Part shown: positions 22,848 through 37,442 of the stretch, piece by piece
Layout: each line of letters opens with the position of its first letter
Position numbering within the stretch: the first letter of the stretch is position 1
Source: Polydactylus sextarius
Lineage: Eukaryota; Chordata; Actinopteri; Polynemidae
Assembly: GCA_016801845.1 (NCBI GenBank)
Contig: CM028931.1
Location: 8,104,087-8,168,086, forward strand
Reading direction: 5' to 3'
Length of the DNA stretch: 64,000 bases
Notes under the pieces: model-generated
Seen by the model: the letters and a program-made list of their open reading frames with translations, nothing else
Told to the model about the DNA's origin: nothing
The model's database searches: none
Position numbers and translations under genes: made by a program

Positions 22848-25800
22848 ATGTCGTCGTGGTTGGGTGGTCTGGGCTCTGGCCTCGGTCAGTCTCTGGGCCA
22901 GGTCGGCGGCAGCTTGTCGTCTTTCACCGGACAGATATCAAACTTTACCAAAGACATGTTACTGGAAGGAGTGGAGGAAGTGGGAGGTGAGTTGTGTCTT
23001 TATGTTTCCACATCATCACTCAGCAACACTGGTTTGATTGTGAATTAACTACACACCTGCACATCATAAAACACTTAGTAAGGATCAGTTTGACGTCTCT
23101 AGATCTGTTAAGACGCAGCTGTCAAAATCAAAAGTAGTAAATGGGGAAAAAACACATATCTGCGGTTTAGTTTTTTAAGATCATGTCAACAAAGATCATA
23201 CTGTTTAACTGTCAACAGGCATCAAGACTAATGACGTCCGATATTGACTTTTTGCCGATATCTGATAAGCCGATATTGACCAAACACTTAATTTCCGATT
23301 CCGATATCAACCGATACCAATATACGGCGATATATTGCGGCTAGTTTTGATAAACTCATCAATGGCGCCGATAAATGTTTCAGAACCTCGCAAGCATTTA
23401 TTCCACAACATTTGGCATTAATTATGGGTGTTATCATTTTTTCATTAGCGGAGAAAAACCCGATAACGATCCTTACAGATGTTACATAATTATGTTAATA
23501 TCAGGTCGATAATATCGGTCTGCCGATATTATCGGGCATCCCTAATCAAGACTCATTAAAACTATCTCTTGAGGGGGTCAAACACCCCCTCAAGAGATAT
23601 TTTATGTTGGTTGAAGTAACATCGAGTTTGATATTGTCTTTTGTTTTCACAACCAAATAGTTAACAATGAAAGTAAATGGGGCAGCCAGCCAAACGTATC
23701 TAAATTGTCATTTTAAACCACTAATAAAGCTCGAAATATCACTTCACTTCAGCAGCAGCATGAATAGGGTCCCTACACGTAAACTGAAGTACTGATAACT
23801 TACAAGACTTACCCAATATCTTGGCAGTGTCTCCGTGTTGTAGGAAAGTCCACACAAGTCAATGACCAAGTACAAAGCAAACTGAAGGAGTCCAGTTCCA
23901 GAAAAGAATGCTAACTTCGCTGTTTGTAGCGGTTTTGTCAAATATTATTTAATATTAGTCTAAAAAAACTTTTAAAATAGCTACGTACGACAAGAATAGA
24001 CACGTTTGGCTGGCTGCCCCATTTACTTTCATTGTTAACTATTTGGCTGTGAAAAACTCAATATTACTTCGACTGACGTAAGTGTAAGTGTACAGAGTTT
24101 ACAGAGAGACTTACCCAGCGTTTTGTTTTCATAACAACTGGTGATGAAGTGTGTTCCAGATCAGCAGATTCATCATTTTTTCTGAACAACCGGCCGATGC
24201 GTCCGCGAAGAGCGAGAAATGTGACGAATCTGCTGAATCTGAGTTTGGCTGGCTGCCCCATTTACTTTCATTGTTAGTTATTTGACTGTGTCAAACTCGA
24301 TATTACTTCAACCAACATATAAATATCTCTTTGAAATATATTTTAGGCCTTATTTTTAGTTTTTTTTTTTTTGTTTTTGTTGAAGTGAAGTCACAGAAAA
24401 AATGAGCAGCGTCTTAATTACACGGTAAACTACCACTAAAACACTGCTCCGACTTGCTTCGTTATGTTTTCCAGTCAGGATTTCTTTGCATATATGTCAG
24501 TTCGTTCCACATATTTCCCACTTTTTTTTTTTTTCCCCCCGCAGCCTGTGTTTTATTTTTGAACACACGTCCGATGTTTCCGTCCGCAGCAGCGCTAACG
24601 TCAAGTCGGCTGCTGGATTAAACCGAATATTTTCCGGTAGGAAACGGTCCGATAAGCGACACACACAAATTAGAGGGACGTCGCTCGTCACCTGGTTTTG
24701 ATTCGAGGGTTAAAAGCTTAAAAGAAAAAAAAAAAAGAAAGAATGACCCCATGACTCAAAAGGAGACAGACGTCAACTGATAAAGGGAACTTTGGACACA
24801 GATCTCCAACTCACAGCGTGAGACGAGTCCAAAAAAAAAAAACAAGTGCAACTTCTTATCACAGTGTTTTGGAAGCGGATGGACCAGCTGTGGAGTGTTT
24901 TACATACCAGGCCTGAAACCAGTGCTTTTTTTTTTTCCTTTCTTTTTTTTTTTTTTTTTTAACTCTTGATGCACCTTTTAAAAAAAAAAAAAAAAACAAA
25001 CACACTCTTTTAAACCCGACTCATAAAAGCTCATAAAACTCATAAAAGCCTAATAAAAATGTTACATCTACTTTTTTTTATTTTCTCACTTTCGCTGCGT
25101 CGGATCTTTTCAACAACTTCCAACCTAACTGTACATATTTTACAAAATTTTTTGATTGTTTTATTTTATTTTATTTATTTATGTTTTGTGTGTAATTTTT
25201 ATGCCCTTTTTGGTCATCGGATGTAAAAAATTTTCCCTATATTTCGAAGGTCGAGGCTTAGATTTATTAGGTGTTAATGGGCAAAAGTATTATAATACGT
25301 TAGGGTTAAAATATGTCAAATACATGTGGTTATAATGGGAGTCAATGGGCCCAAAATTGACACGAGGTCATACAGTTAGCATTTAAATTGAGCGATATAT
25401 TGAGAATCTAAAATAGTAATAATAATGATAATAAAATAAGCAAAATGTACACTTGTGAAGACATGAGCTGGTTTTTTTTTTGTGTGTGTGTGTGTGTGCA
25501 GCAGATAAACTTGAAGAGTTTTTAAACACAAAAAAACCCATAATAATAAGTCCGATCTTTACGATCTTTTCATTTGATTCCAACCACATGTTGTTTTTTA
25601 TTCATTTTTTTCCCCCCTGAACATTATTATTATCGCCTCCCTCTCCATCGTTTCATGTATTTCGTTGTAACTTGCAGATGCTGCCACGGAGCTGCAGGTG
25701 TCCAATTCCAAGCTGGCTCAAGTCGAGGCGTCTTTCACCACGCAGAAATCCGAGGTTGGTCTCTTTTTGTTGTCCAATACCTGCCCTGAAGCGGCGAAGC

Positions 25801-28800
25801 TAACGTTTGTTTACGCCTTTGCTCTGAACCACCGGTTCAGCCGACCTCATGTCCGTTTGCTCCAGATCTAGTCACACAGTCGCATTCGAACGATCAATGA
25901 ATTGATCTGGTTGTTTCTATATATGTATATATGTTGTATAAGTTTGTCTTTTTCTATTTATAGTTGTATTTTTACAACTACACTTCCTGATTGTTGGATA
26001 TGTAAAACATAATAACAAGTTGTTATGTTTGCTGAGGAGCTAAACTACGCTAACCCGTTGCGTTACAAACATTTTTATTTTTATCGTTTTTGTCCAAAAG
26101 TCTCACCATGCAAGTGAATGGGGCAGCCAGTCAGCTTGAAGACGTTTCTATTTTAAACCATTAAAACAGCTCAAAGTAGCTCCACACTTCCTTGCTAGTA
26201 GCCCGTTGCGTTCCGAGCATTAATTTTTTATTGTTTTTGACGAAAAGTCTCGCCATGCAAGCGAATGGGGCACCGAGGTACAAATGAACTCCGTGCAAAC
26301 GCATAGATTTCATCTGTTGGTGACAATATCTGGTCATTGTCTACAAGGGAATTAATTATTTTGTACCATCTCTCCTCCTATTCTGTCCTTTAGTTCGTGT
26401 TTGTCAATCGACTTGTAGAACTTACTTACAACATGGCGGCGACTGGAAACTACCACAAGGTCCTACCTGTAAAAAAAGTCTTTTTAATAAACAATGTGTT
26501 CACTTACAAAGTTGTCAACGCCTCCTTTTAAAAGTCAGGACTCTTGTTATACCAGCAAGGAAGTGTTGGAGCTACTTTGAGCTGTTTTAATGGTTTAAAA
26601 TGGCGACGTCTTCAAGCTGCCTGGCTGCCCCATTCACTTGCATGGTGAGACTTTTGGACAAAAAAAAAAATAAAAATATTCGTAATGCAACGGGCTAGCG
26701 TGGCTTATGGCTCAAAACTACAGAATTACACGTGTTTTGGTTTGGGTTTGACTAAATCTTCACACATTAGACATCATTTGAAAACAATAAGTCTCTTTTT
26801 TTTTTTTTAATTCCCTATCACTGTGAAGAGGCTCTGAAGTGTTTTCCATACAAAAAGCCACACTACAGGCTTCATATTCCCTCTTTTCCAGCATGTTTGT
26901 GCTTCTGCATCTCTGCTTGTAAAATGTAAAGACACCAGCGTTATTACTGTAATCAAAGGTAGTTTAAAAAGCTTGTTATTTCGGGTGTTAAGTGGGTGTT
27001 TTTTTTTTTTACGTTGTGTTTTTTTCAGTACTGGTGCAGATTTACCGCATTACCGCAGGAGCCGCTGTGAACCGCGATCATCACGATGTTCGACCCGTTT
27101 CAATGTTGACTTATTTCATTTTTTTATCCATCATTTTCTCTCTCCGCTGCAGTACGACAGATTAAGAAAGATCCACGCTGAGCTGGAGGAGAAGCTGGAG
27201 GCTTCAGAGATCCAGATTAAACGACAGTCTGCCGAATACAGGAGTCTCCTGCAGCAGAAAGATGTAAGTATTGTCTGTATATTTAAGGATCTGGAATAAA
27301 CATATTAGATTTAGCTTTAAAAAAAAAAAAAAAAAATACACGTGATGTTCGTTTACGTGCTCCCAGGTGGAGATCAGTCACCTCAAAGCTCGTCAGAGCG
27401 GTCTCCAGGAAGAAGTCCAGAAGCTGCAGCGGTCGGCCCAGTCCGCCTCCGCCGGCCCCGCCGTGCTGCCCGTCGCCACCACCTCCTCCGCGGCCACCTC
27501 CTCCTCCACCGCGTCCTACCTGTCGCATGCCTCGGGCGCCCACCAGGGTTTCCACGGCGACGAGGTGGACCTGAGCGACGTCATCTGGTCGCAGCAGGAG
27601 ATCAACCGGCTGTCGACGGAGGTCATGCGTCTGGAGGCGGAGGTGGCGCACTGGAGGAGAATGTCTCAGGTAGAAACAAACTGATGGTGCAGTTTCTGAT
27701 TAATATGATGTCGTGGAAACATGAAATCTCCCACTGCTAAATGTGCTTAAATGTTAAACGCAGGGGTGTACATAGTAGGAGATTCGAAATTATGTAAGAA
27801 TCACTAGAGAATGAATTTAAATGGGCTGTATTTTTGGAATAAACAAAAACTATTTTGCGATAAAACAATGGCCGCAAACCTTTATTTTTATTCCAGACGT
27901 CAACAGCAGCAGGAGCCGGTAACGGAGACCAGGGTGAGATCCTCAAACTTCAAAGGACCATAAAGGTAATTAATTATTCGGACTCGTCGATAGACTTCGA
28001 GGTAGATATTAAATCTTGAATCTCTAACTGTCGCCGCTTCTTTCCCGAGCAGGAGCTGCGCGAGGAGATGAGCCGTGAAGTGGATGAACACCAGCACGAG
28101 CTGGCGGCCCTGCAGGACGCCCAGCGGCAGAAGATGTCCGACGTCACTCGGCGACACAGAGAGGAGCTGGCGGAGTATGAGGAGAGGATAGAGGAGCTGG
28201 AGGAGCAGATCCAGACAGGTTAGCGTCACGGTTGTATTTGTTAAAGTGCTGGTCCGGAGTAATTTGAACCCAGGGTCTATTTCACCATGAATACAGGTCA
28301 AACACCCCCTCAAGAGATATTTTACGTTGGTCGAATAATATAGTAATATCGAGTTTGACCGTCTTTTGTTTTCACCACCAAATAGTTAACAATGAAAGTA
28401 AATGGGGCAGCCAGCCAAACGTATTTTAATTGCCGTTTTTTAGCCACTAATCATTTCAGCACTAGCATGAATAGGGTCCCTACACATAAACTGAAGTACT
28501 GATAACTTACAAGACTTAACCAATATCTTGGCAGTGTCTTCGTAAAGTAGGAAGTCAATGACCGAGTGCGAAGCAAACCGAAGGAGCCCAGTTCCCAAAA
28601 TGAACGTTTACTTCGCTGTTTGTAGTGGTTTTGTCAAATATTATTTAATATTAGTCTATAAAAACGTTTAAAATAGCGACGTACGACAAGAATAGATACG
28701 TTTGGCTGGCTGCCCCATTTACTTTCATTGTTAACTGTTTGGCTGTGAAAACAAAAGACGGTCAAACTCGATATTACTTCGATCAACGTACGTTTAAGTA

Positions 28801-31800
28801 TACAGAGTTTACAGAGACATCTTGTTTTCATAACAACTGGTGATGAAGTGTGTTCCAGATCAGCAGATTCATCATTTTCCTGAACAACCGGCCAACGTGT
28901 CCACGAATAGCAAGAAATGTGACAAATCTGCTGATGTAAAACAGTCTTTTTAACTAATCGCTACTTCAGTTTATGTGTAGGGACCCTATTCACGCTACTG
29001 CTGTAGTGAAGTGATGTTTTGAGCTTTATTAGTGGTTAAAAAATGACAATTTAGATATGTTCGGCTGGCTGCCCCATTTACTTTCATTGTTAACTATTTG
29101 GTTGTGAAAACAAACGACAGTCAGACTCGATATTACTTCAACCGACGTAAAATATCTCTTGATAAAAAATGTTTTTAAGCTGTTGTGTGTTGAGGCACTT
29201 TATTTTTTCGGGGATTCAGCGCTTCCCTTCTCCATATCTTTCCGTCCAGGTGGTCAAACCGGTTCCTCGTCGGACGCCTCCAAGCTGCCCGAGCTCCAGA
29301 AAACCATCCGGTCGCTGCAGGAGGCGGCGGAGCAGAGGGAGAAGCGGCTGGCCGAGCTGTCCGCCAGCCTGGAGGAGGCGCACAGCAAACAGGCCTCGCT
29401 GCAGCTGGAGAAGGACGAAGCTCAGGAGGAAAACGCCGAGCTGCTGCAGAACTACACGCGGCTGCAGACGTCCGTCACCGAGCTGCAGACGCGAGTACAA
29501 GAGCAGGAGGGGAAGTCTTTGCAAAAAGCTCAACTGGACCACGAGATCCAAGTGTTGAGACAAAACCTCGCAGGTATAAAACTCATTACTCTGACTCATA
29601 TTGGACGCTTTCTTTCATAATTAAACTGCAAATTCACGAACGTTTTCGACTTTCCAGCCGCAGAAAAAGAAATAGAGAGACTGAAAAACCAGACTGAAGT
29701 AAGCCAGACACCACCACATTGTGTTGTATATTATTCCGATTGTTCTCTAGATGAATTAGTTTAATTACTTTTCACGTCAGGGGGAAGAACCGAAGGAAGA
29801 GGTCGAACACGCGGACATCTTGGAGCTGAACACCATCATCGGAAGGCTGAGGCAAGAAAAGGAAGTCGTAGAGCAAGAGAAGGTTTGTTTTTCTTCACCG
29901 TCTGCCGGTTATACGTGTAGCTGTCACACACCGCTATACATTTGATTTAAAGGAAATGCGACACCATTAAATGTTTTATTTCTCGCAGCTCGATCTGCAG
30001 CAAAGACTCGGAGCGGCGGAGGAACAAATACGTAGCGATGACGGGGCTGACTCCGGAGAGTCGGAGTCGCTGGAGGATCTGAGGGTGGAGCTGGAGAGGA
30101 GGGAGAAGGTCCTGAGGTCCACCGAGGAGGAACGGGACACTCTGATGTCCGAGCTGGAAGAGCTGGACCGGCAAAACCAGGAGGCGACGCAGGTCTGGCC
30201 ACGTGTTGAATTAGGTCGCGAGTGCACTATTACCGGCCATCACAAAAACCTCTGTATTTTTGCCCCGTTTCACTTCAGCAGCATCAATCTTTGCACAGAC
30301 CACGTTCATATATTGATGCATTAGTTTCTTTAGCTTTTCATCTCCTGCAGCATATTATCAGAGAGTTTATATGCTATAAAACACACACAAAAAAGAAATT
30401 GGCGAGGGGGAAAAAATCGTCTTTTTTTTTACCGTTCCATCATCAAAACTTTGACGAAATAGCGTCTACCGTGATGGTTACACCTCTCATTTAGTCTCGC
30501 GAGTGTTAGCTTTATTTGCATACCAAGACTGTTTACATAAGAGTTTGTTATAGCAGAAAAAAGTCAATTAATTAGGAACCTTTAGAAATACCCTCGGGAA
30601 AGACGAGCGTAACGAAAAGTAAGAGAATATGTGGATGCGTTGGGTTGCAAATGTAGCAGTTTATCGACCGCTGTTTCTGTTTTCGTCTTCAGCATATGAT
30701 CGCGGTGAAGGAGCAGCTCTCCGGGCAGCTGAAAGAGGCCGAAGCGGAGCTGACCAGAGTCGGCGAGGAACTCAGCGCCACCAAAGAGCAGAAAAAGACC
30801 CTGGAGCAGGAGCTGGAGGCGTCGAAGGAGAAGACGAGCCAGAGCGCTTTCACCCTTAATGACCTGCACATGGGCAAACAGCAGTTGGAACGGACGGCGA
30901 AGGAGCTGAAAGACAAACTGGGACACGCGCAGGAGCAGAGCAGGGACGCGCGGAAAGAGATCGCGGAGCTGAAAAAACAGTTGCTGGAGAAAGAGAAGCT
31001 GTTGTCCGCCGCTGAAGCGCAGCTGGATCAGGCAGGAGAGACGGGAAGCGACGCGCACGGAGCCAAAGAGGAGCTGGAGGGGAAGGAGAAGGAGTTGACC
31101 GACCTCAGGAGAGAACTGGATGAGATGAGGAGCTCTCAGGAGAAGGTGATGTCTGCAGACTATGAGATGAAGATGGAGAACAGGAAGCTGAAGGCGGAGA
31201 GCGAGCAGGCCCTGGGTAAAGTAGATGGGCTGACCAAACAGATGAAGGAGAGTCAGTCTGCTCTGAACAGGACGATTAGAGAAAGAGAAACTCGCATCGA
31301 GGCTCTGAAGCTCGAGAAAAACCAGCTGGAAGAAGAGTTGAAGCAGACGGAGAAAGCTTTGTCCGAACAGGCCAAACAGTACCAGCAGACCATCGACGAG
31401 CTGACGCGGGCTCGCTCCATGGACGCCTCGGCTTTACAGACGGAGCACGAGCGAGCCATCAAACTCAACCAGGAGAAAGACATGGAGATATCACAGCTGA
31501 AGAGGGACATGGAGCAGCTGGCGTCCGACCACAGAGACACAAACGAGATGCTGTCGATCACGGTCGCCGGACAGAAGCAGCTGACGGACCTGCTGCAGGA
31601 AAAGGACGTCTTCATGGACACTTTAAAACAAAACGCCGCAGATTTGCAAGCCGAGATGGAGAACAGAATTGCGGTCGCGACCAAAGAAGCCGAAGCTCTC
31701 AGAGGAGCCCTGGAGGAGAAGGACAAACAGCTGGGAGGCATGAAGGAGGAGAACAGCCACTTGAAAGAAGAGATCGATCGAATCAGAGACCAGCAGAGCA

Positions 31801-33761
31801 GACCTCAACCGCTGGCTGAACCCAGGACCCTGGACATCATCACCGAACTGGAGACGGAGATCACTCAGCTCAAGTCCTCCAGGAACGGCCTGGAGGAGGA
31901 GGTCCAGACTCTGAGGAGAACCACGGAGGAGCAGCAGGCTTCTCTCCTCCTGTCGCAGCAGTCTCTCCAGGCTCAGCAGAGCGAGCTGGAGCAGGCTCAC
32001 GCTCGCCACCAACAGACGGCGCTCAACTACGACACCCTCATCCACGCCCGAGACGAAGAGATCGCTCGCCTCCAGCAGGCGGTGGACCAGCTCAGCGTGA
32101 GCCGGGGTCGCGCCGACTCTCCTCCGGTCCAGGGGGAGGTGATCCTGCAGGAGGACAAGACCCAGACTCTGAGTCAGGAGAACGGCAACGAGAAACACGA
32201 CCTGTCGAAGGTGGAAATAGAGAAACTGGTGCGAGGAATCAAGGAGAAAGAAACGGAGATCAGCCAGCTGAACGAGAAGAACCTGTCGTTGACCAAGCAG
32301 CTGGATCAGCTGGTGGTGTCCCGAGACGAAGTGGGTAAACTGTCCCAGGTGATCCTGCAGAAGGATCTGGAGATCCAGGCGCTTCACGCCAGAGTGTCGA
32401 TGGTCGGAGGCGGCGGCCACAGCCAGGACGTCATGTTCCTACAGCAGCAGCTGCAGGCTTACGCCGTGGAGAGAGAGCAAGTCCTCGCCGTGTTGAATGA
32501 GAAGACCAGAGAGAACAGCCAGCTTCGCTCCGACTACCACCGCCTCATGGACATCATGGCAGGGAAGGAAGCCGCCCTGCTGAAGCTCCAGCAGGAGAAT
32601 CAGCGTCTGTCGAACATGAGCGACCCCTCAGGGAGCCACGAGATGTTCAAGGAGACCATCCAGAACCTGTCGCGCATCATCAGAGAGAAGGACATCGAGA
32701 TCGACGCGTTGACGCAGAAGTGCCAAACCCTCGTCACCGTGCTCCAGTCGTCGGGAGGAGATTCCGGCCCCGGATCCGGAGGCGTCAGCAGCAACCAGTT
32801 CGAGGAGCTGCTGCAGGAGAGAGACACCCTGAAGCAGCAGGTGAAGAAGATGGAGGAGTGGAAGCAGCAGGTGATAACGACGGTGAAGAACATGCAGCAC
32901 GAGTCGGCGCAGCTGCAGGAGGAGCTGATCAAGCTGCAGGGTCAGGTCACCGCCGACAGCGACTGCAGCTCCAAGCTGTCGGTGGACTACACACGCCTGA
33001 TCCAGAGCTACGAGCAGAAGGAGAGGAGGCTGGGAAGTCTGAGTCAGGAACTCGCACAGGTCCAGCAGACCATCACCCAGCTCAGCTCCACCAAAGATGT
33101 CCTGCTGGGTAAACTGGACAGTGTAGTGCAGACGCCGGAAGTCGCGGCTCAGACTAGCGAACCTTCTCTAACGGCCGCCGCCGCCCCTCCGAGCCTCCAG
33201 GCGGCGTCGCCTCTAAACGGCGACAAACTGCAGGAAGAGGTCGCGAGATTGCGAGGACAGCTCGCCGAGAGGGAGAACGCCATCCGGACCCTTCAGGAGA
33301 ACAACCACCGCCTCTCCAACTCGGCGTCCGCCTCGGAGAACGAGCAGAGAAGTCAGGCCGAGGAGGTCCGGCAGATGAGGGAGAGGCTGGACGCCCAGCA
33401 GAGGTCGGCGAGGGAGAAGGACCTGCTCATCAAAACCAAAGGCGACCAGCTGATGCAGGTGAGCGAGGCGCTGCGCAACCGCGAGAGCGACAACGAGGTG
33501 CTGAAGCAGGCCGTGACCAACCTGAAGGAGCGCGCGCTCATTCTGGAAATGGACGTGAGGAAGCTGAAGGAGGAGAACGAGCTGGTGGCCGCGCGCTCGC
33601 GCGAAAAGGAGTCGGAGTTCCGGGCGCTGCAGGAAACGAACATGCAGGTTTCCCTCCTGCTGCGGGAGAAGGAGTTCGAGCTGAGCGCCATGAGCGAGAA
33701 ATCTGCCACCGTGGAGAGGATGCTCAAGGACAAAGAGCAGGTCAGTTCGAGATACAAGTTA

Positions 33762-33792
<31 letters not shown>

Positions 33793-36700
33793 TTCCCGGC
33801 GATATACGTTTCGTTTTAATTCCGATGATTTACTCCGACGACGCAGGGGAAGTCTGGCGAGCTCAACCAGCTCCTCAACGAGCTCAAGTCGATGCAGGAA
33901 AAAGCCGTGGCGTTCCAGCAGGAGAGGGACCAGGTGATGATGGCGCTGAAGCAGAAACAGATGGAAACCACGGCGGTGAAGGCTGAGGTAGGACTTTAAC
34001 TCGCTTAACTCTGGAGGTTTTACATTAAAATCCGGTCAGATTCAAAGACGTATTAAAATAAAATGGGGGCGAAAGCTTTTTGAAGCTCTGTTTTTTTTAT
34101 TTGTTTCGACAGCGAGTTTATCACATCGTACATTACTTTGGATTCCAATACTTTCACTTTAATCTTTCTCATTTTTTCTGTATCACATTTCCATCACATG
34201 CTGGTATAGAAAAAAAAAAAAAAAAATGGTTATAATTTCCAGATGTCCATTTTTCAAAAAGACAGTTCATAATATACGCCGTCGTAGTTGACTAGACGCC
34301 TCTACATATTCTTCTCCAGCGAACATATTTAAAATCTCAAATTCCTCGTCGCCAATTTCTCGTAGATCAACCCCCCGGCCGACAGGTGTTTTCTGTTTTT
34401 GATCCGCAGTTTGAGCGCGTGAGGGAACGCGAGCAGCGGCTCAACTTGGAACTGGAGCGGTTGCGTAACCACCTCCTGGAGATCGAGGACTCGTACACGA
34501 GAGAAGCTCTGGCCGCCGAGGACAGAGAGACGGAGCTGCGGAGGAGGGTCGCGATGCTCGACGAGAAACTGGCCACCTCCTCCAGTGCGGTGGAGAACGC
34601 CAGGTTAGCATAAACTTGGTTTCCCTTTCAAATGTAAAACGCTTTAAGGCTCGTTGTCTGAATGGTGTCGCACTCCTTTTGGGGTGCTTGGGTTTCACAT
34701 TATTTAGCGTGATACTTAAAGTGATAGTCCAGAGAAATTGGAACCCAGGGTCTATTTGACCATTGACCAATGAAAGTAAATGGGGCCGCTGGCCAAACGC
34801 ATCTGAAGCACCATTTTTTAACCAGCAGCGGTAGCATGAATAGGGTCTCTACACATAAACCGAAGTACCGATTCAAAAAAGACTCACGACAGTTTAAACG
34901 CAACAAAATTTGAATTTATTCATTAAAATTTGAATAAATTTGAACCCAGGATCTATTTCACCATGAATACGAGTCAAACCCCCCCTCGAGAGATATTTTA
35001 TGTTGGTCAAAGTATAGCTAAACAATGAAAGTAAATGGGGCAGTCAGCCAAACGTATCTAAAATGTCATTTTTAACCACTAATAAAGCTCAAAATATCGC
35101 TTCACTTCAGCAGTAGCATGAATAGGGTCCATACACATAAACTGAAGTACTGATAACTTAGTAAATGTACCAAGAGTTTATTATTATTTTTACAAAACTT
35201 ACCCAACGTCTTGTTTTCATAACAACTGCTGATGAAGGATGTTCCAGATCAGCAGATTGATCATTTTATCTGAACAACAGGCCCGTGAAGAACGAGGAAA
35301 ATGATGAATCTGCTGATCTGAAACGACACGTAAGGTGTTCCGATGATGGTTTAACACGCGCAGCAATGGCGAGCCCAGAGAATTCAAAGCTAGCATTTTT
35401 TTAAACTGGAAGCACTTTAACTTTGAACGTGAACGTTGCGCCCAGCGTGCCAAGTGTTTTTTTCGCGTCAGGTTGAAGCTTTAACTCTAATCTAATGAAA
35501 CTCCTCTCGTCGTCACACACTATTAAACTAGTGGTGATGCAACAGTGTTCCATATTATTTTAAGGTGAACTCTGTCACATATGAACCTATATTCTACTGT
35601 TAGAGTCTTTGAGTTAATGTCAGTGAAATGAAATAAATGGTTGCTACGTTAGTAGAGATGTGTGTTAGCGGTGAGCCTGACCAGGCAGCTGATAAGCTAA
35701 GTGAATGGGGCAGATTTGTAACGTCAAATTAAACAGTGTTGTTGTGTCACGACACTATGTCTGTTTAACTCAGTAGTGGTAAAGAAACAGTAGAAAACAA
35801 GTGTTAAATCAGGCCGCCACACACCTCTGTTGGTTTCTGACGCGTTCGTGACACTTTCAATCTTTTTTTAAAGTTGTCCCGCTTCCATTTCGAGCCTCCG
35901 CTCATCTCGCGTCCCTTCTCCTCGTCTCTCCAGCCAACAGGCCACCATGCAGGTGGAGTCTCTGCAGGAGCAGCTGACCGGCGTCGTGAAGCAAAGAGAC
36001 GAGGCGCTCATAAAACTCAGAACCTCCCAGGAGCAGGTCAACCAGTACGCGGTGTCGCTCTCCAACCTGCAGATGGTGCTAGAGCAGTTCCAGCAAGGCA
36101 AGTAGTCCTGTTCCAGCTTCATGAGTTCAATATGATCATGTTGAGGTTTGGACAATGTTTTAATTTGAATTAGACAAGTCGGTTGTTGTGGTAAAGCAGA
36201 TTAAGTTGTATATTAACAGTTTTATACTGTGTTTCCTCCATCAGAGGAGAAAGCAATGTACTCAGCAGAGCTTGAGAAGCACAAGAGGGAGAAGGATGAG
36301 TGGAGGAAAAAAGCTCTGACGTTGGAAGACCAAGCATCTGCCCTTCAGGTAAACCGAAGCAATCAATAACTGAACAACTGAGGCCTTAAAGTGAAAACAT
36401 ACCCCTACTCCCGCATATTTCTCGCATTTGATCCGCAACGCTTTTTGCGCTCCGCGACAGATGAACCTGGACGAGGCCAACGCCGCTCTAGACTCGGCGT
36501 CTCGCCTCACCGACCAGCTCGACCTGAAGGAGGAGCAGCTGGAAGAGCTGAAACAGCAAGGTGAGCCAGGTTCCACGCGTCGAACGCGGAACGCCTCACG
36601 AAATAATTGGATTTTGGAAGTCTTTTTAAGCTGTTTTATGTCTGTTTGCAGCTCTGCTCCACTCAACTTTTATTTCAGATGTTAGGGAAGGTATCCGCCA

Positions 36701-37395
36701 TCCTTTGTCAGCTCTCTCCCTCTGACTTGGCAGCGTCAGAGCATCGACTTCTTTCTGTCCGCTGTAGTCGTATTTCTATTTTAGTTCCCTTATCGCCAGC
36801 TGAACTGCAGACAAAACAAGTGAAACTGCCTCGAGAAACCCCAATGTTTAGAGTCTCTTTGTGTCACACTCAGCAGATTTCACTCTTATCGCTCTCAGAT
36901 ATGAATGACCACTACGTCACATGCTCATTCACGTCTGTTTAAAGCCGATATGAGGCCGTATATTTGCTTTACCACTCAGTCGCCTATGGGATATTTATCC
37001 AGGCTCCATATGTCGCTAATGAACTCTTATCTGGAGCCACAACATTGAGCAGATCGTCTCATATTCGCTGAATACCTGACTGTATTTCTTTCTGCAGCGC
37101 TTGCAGATGTTGTCGAGGTATTTCCACAATCCTCGAAGATTCTTTGAAAACATCTGGATGAAAGCGACAAAAAGAGAAAAAAAACAAAAAATACTATAAT
37201 TCATTCAGTTGCTTGATGAAAAAGAATTCCAACCCGTTTCTCATGTCTTTATCCTCTCCTTCTTTTCGTTTTGTAACGCGAACCAAAACCAATCAGTTAA
37301 ATTAGTATTTATTGTCATTGTTACGGATGATGTGTTAATACTTTCCTCATGTTTCACAAAAAACAAAAGAAGAGCCACGAATCCGTCTGTGCAGC

Positions 37396-37442
<47 letters not shown>

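Noticed and set aside
31623..32420. Long minus-strand open frames opposite trip11 exon 11 (also 30582-31058, 31253-31741, 33353-33757)
   Set aside because: They are antisense shadows of a Glu/Gln/Leu-rich coiled coil, which leaves the reverse frames free of stops. No motif or splice site supports them.
30696..33986. 1,096-codon frame running past exon 11 of trip11
   Set aside because: The true exon ends at 33740. Beyond it the frame crosses a 106-base intron and reads exon 12 out of frame.
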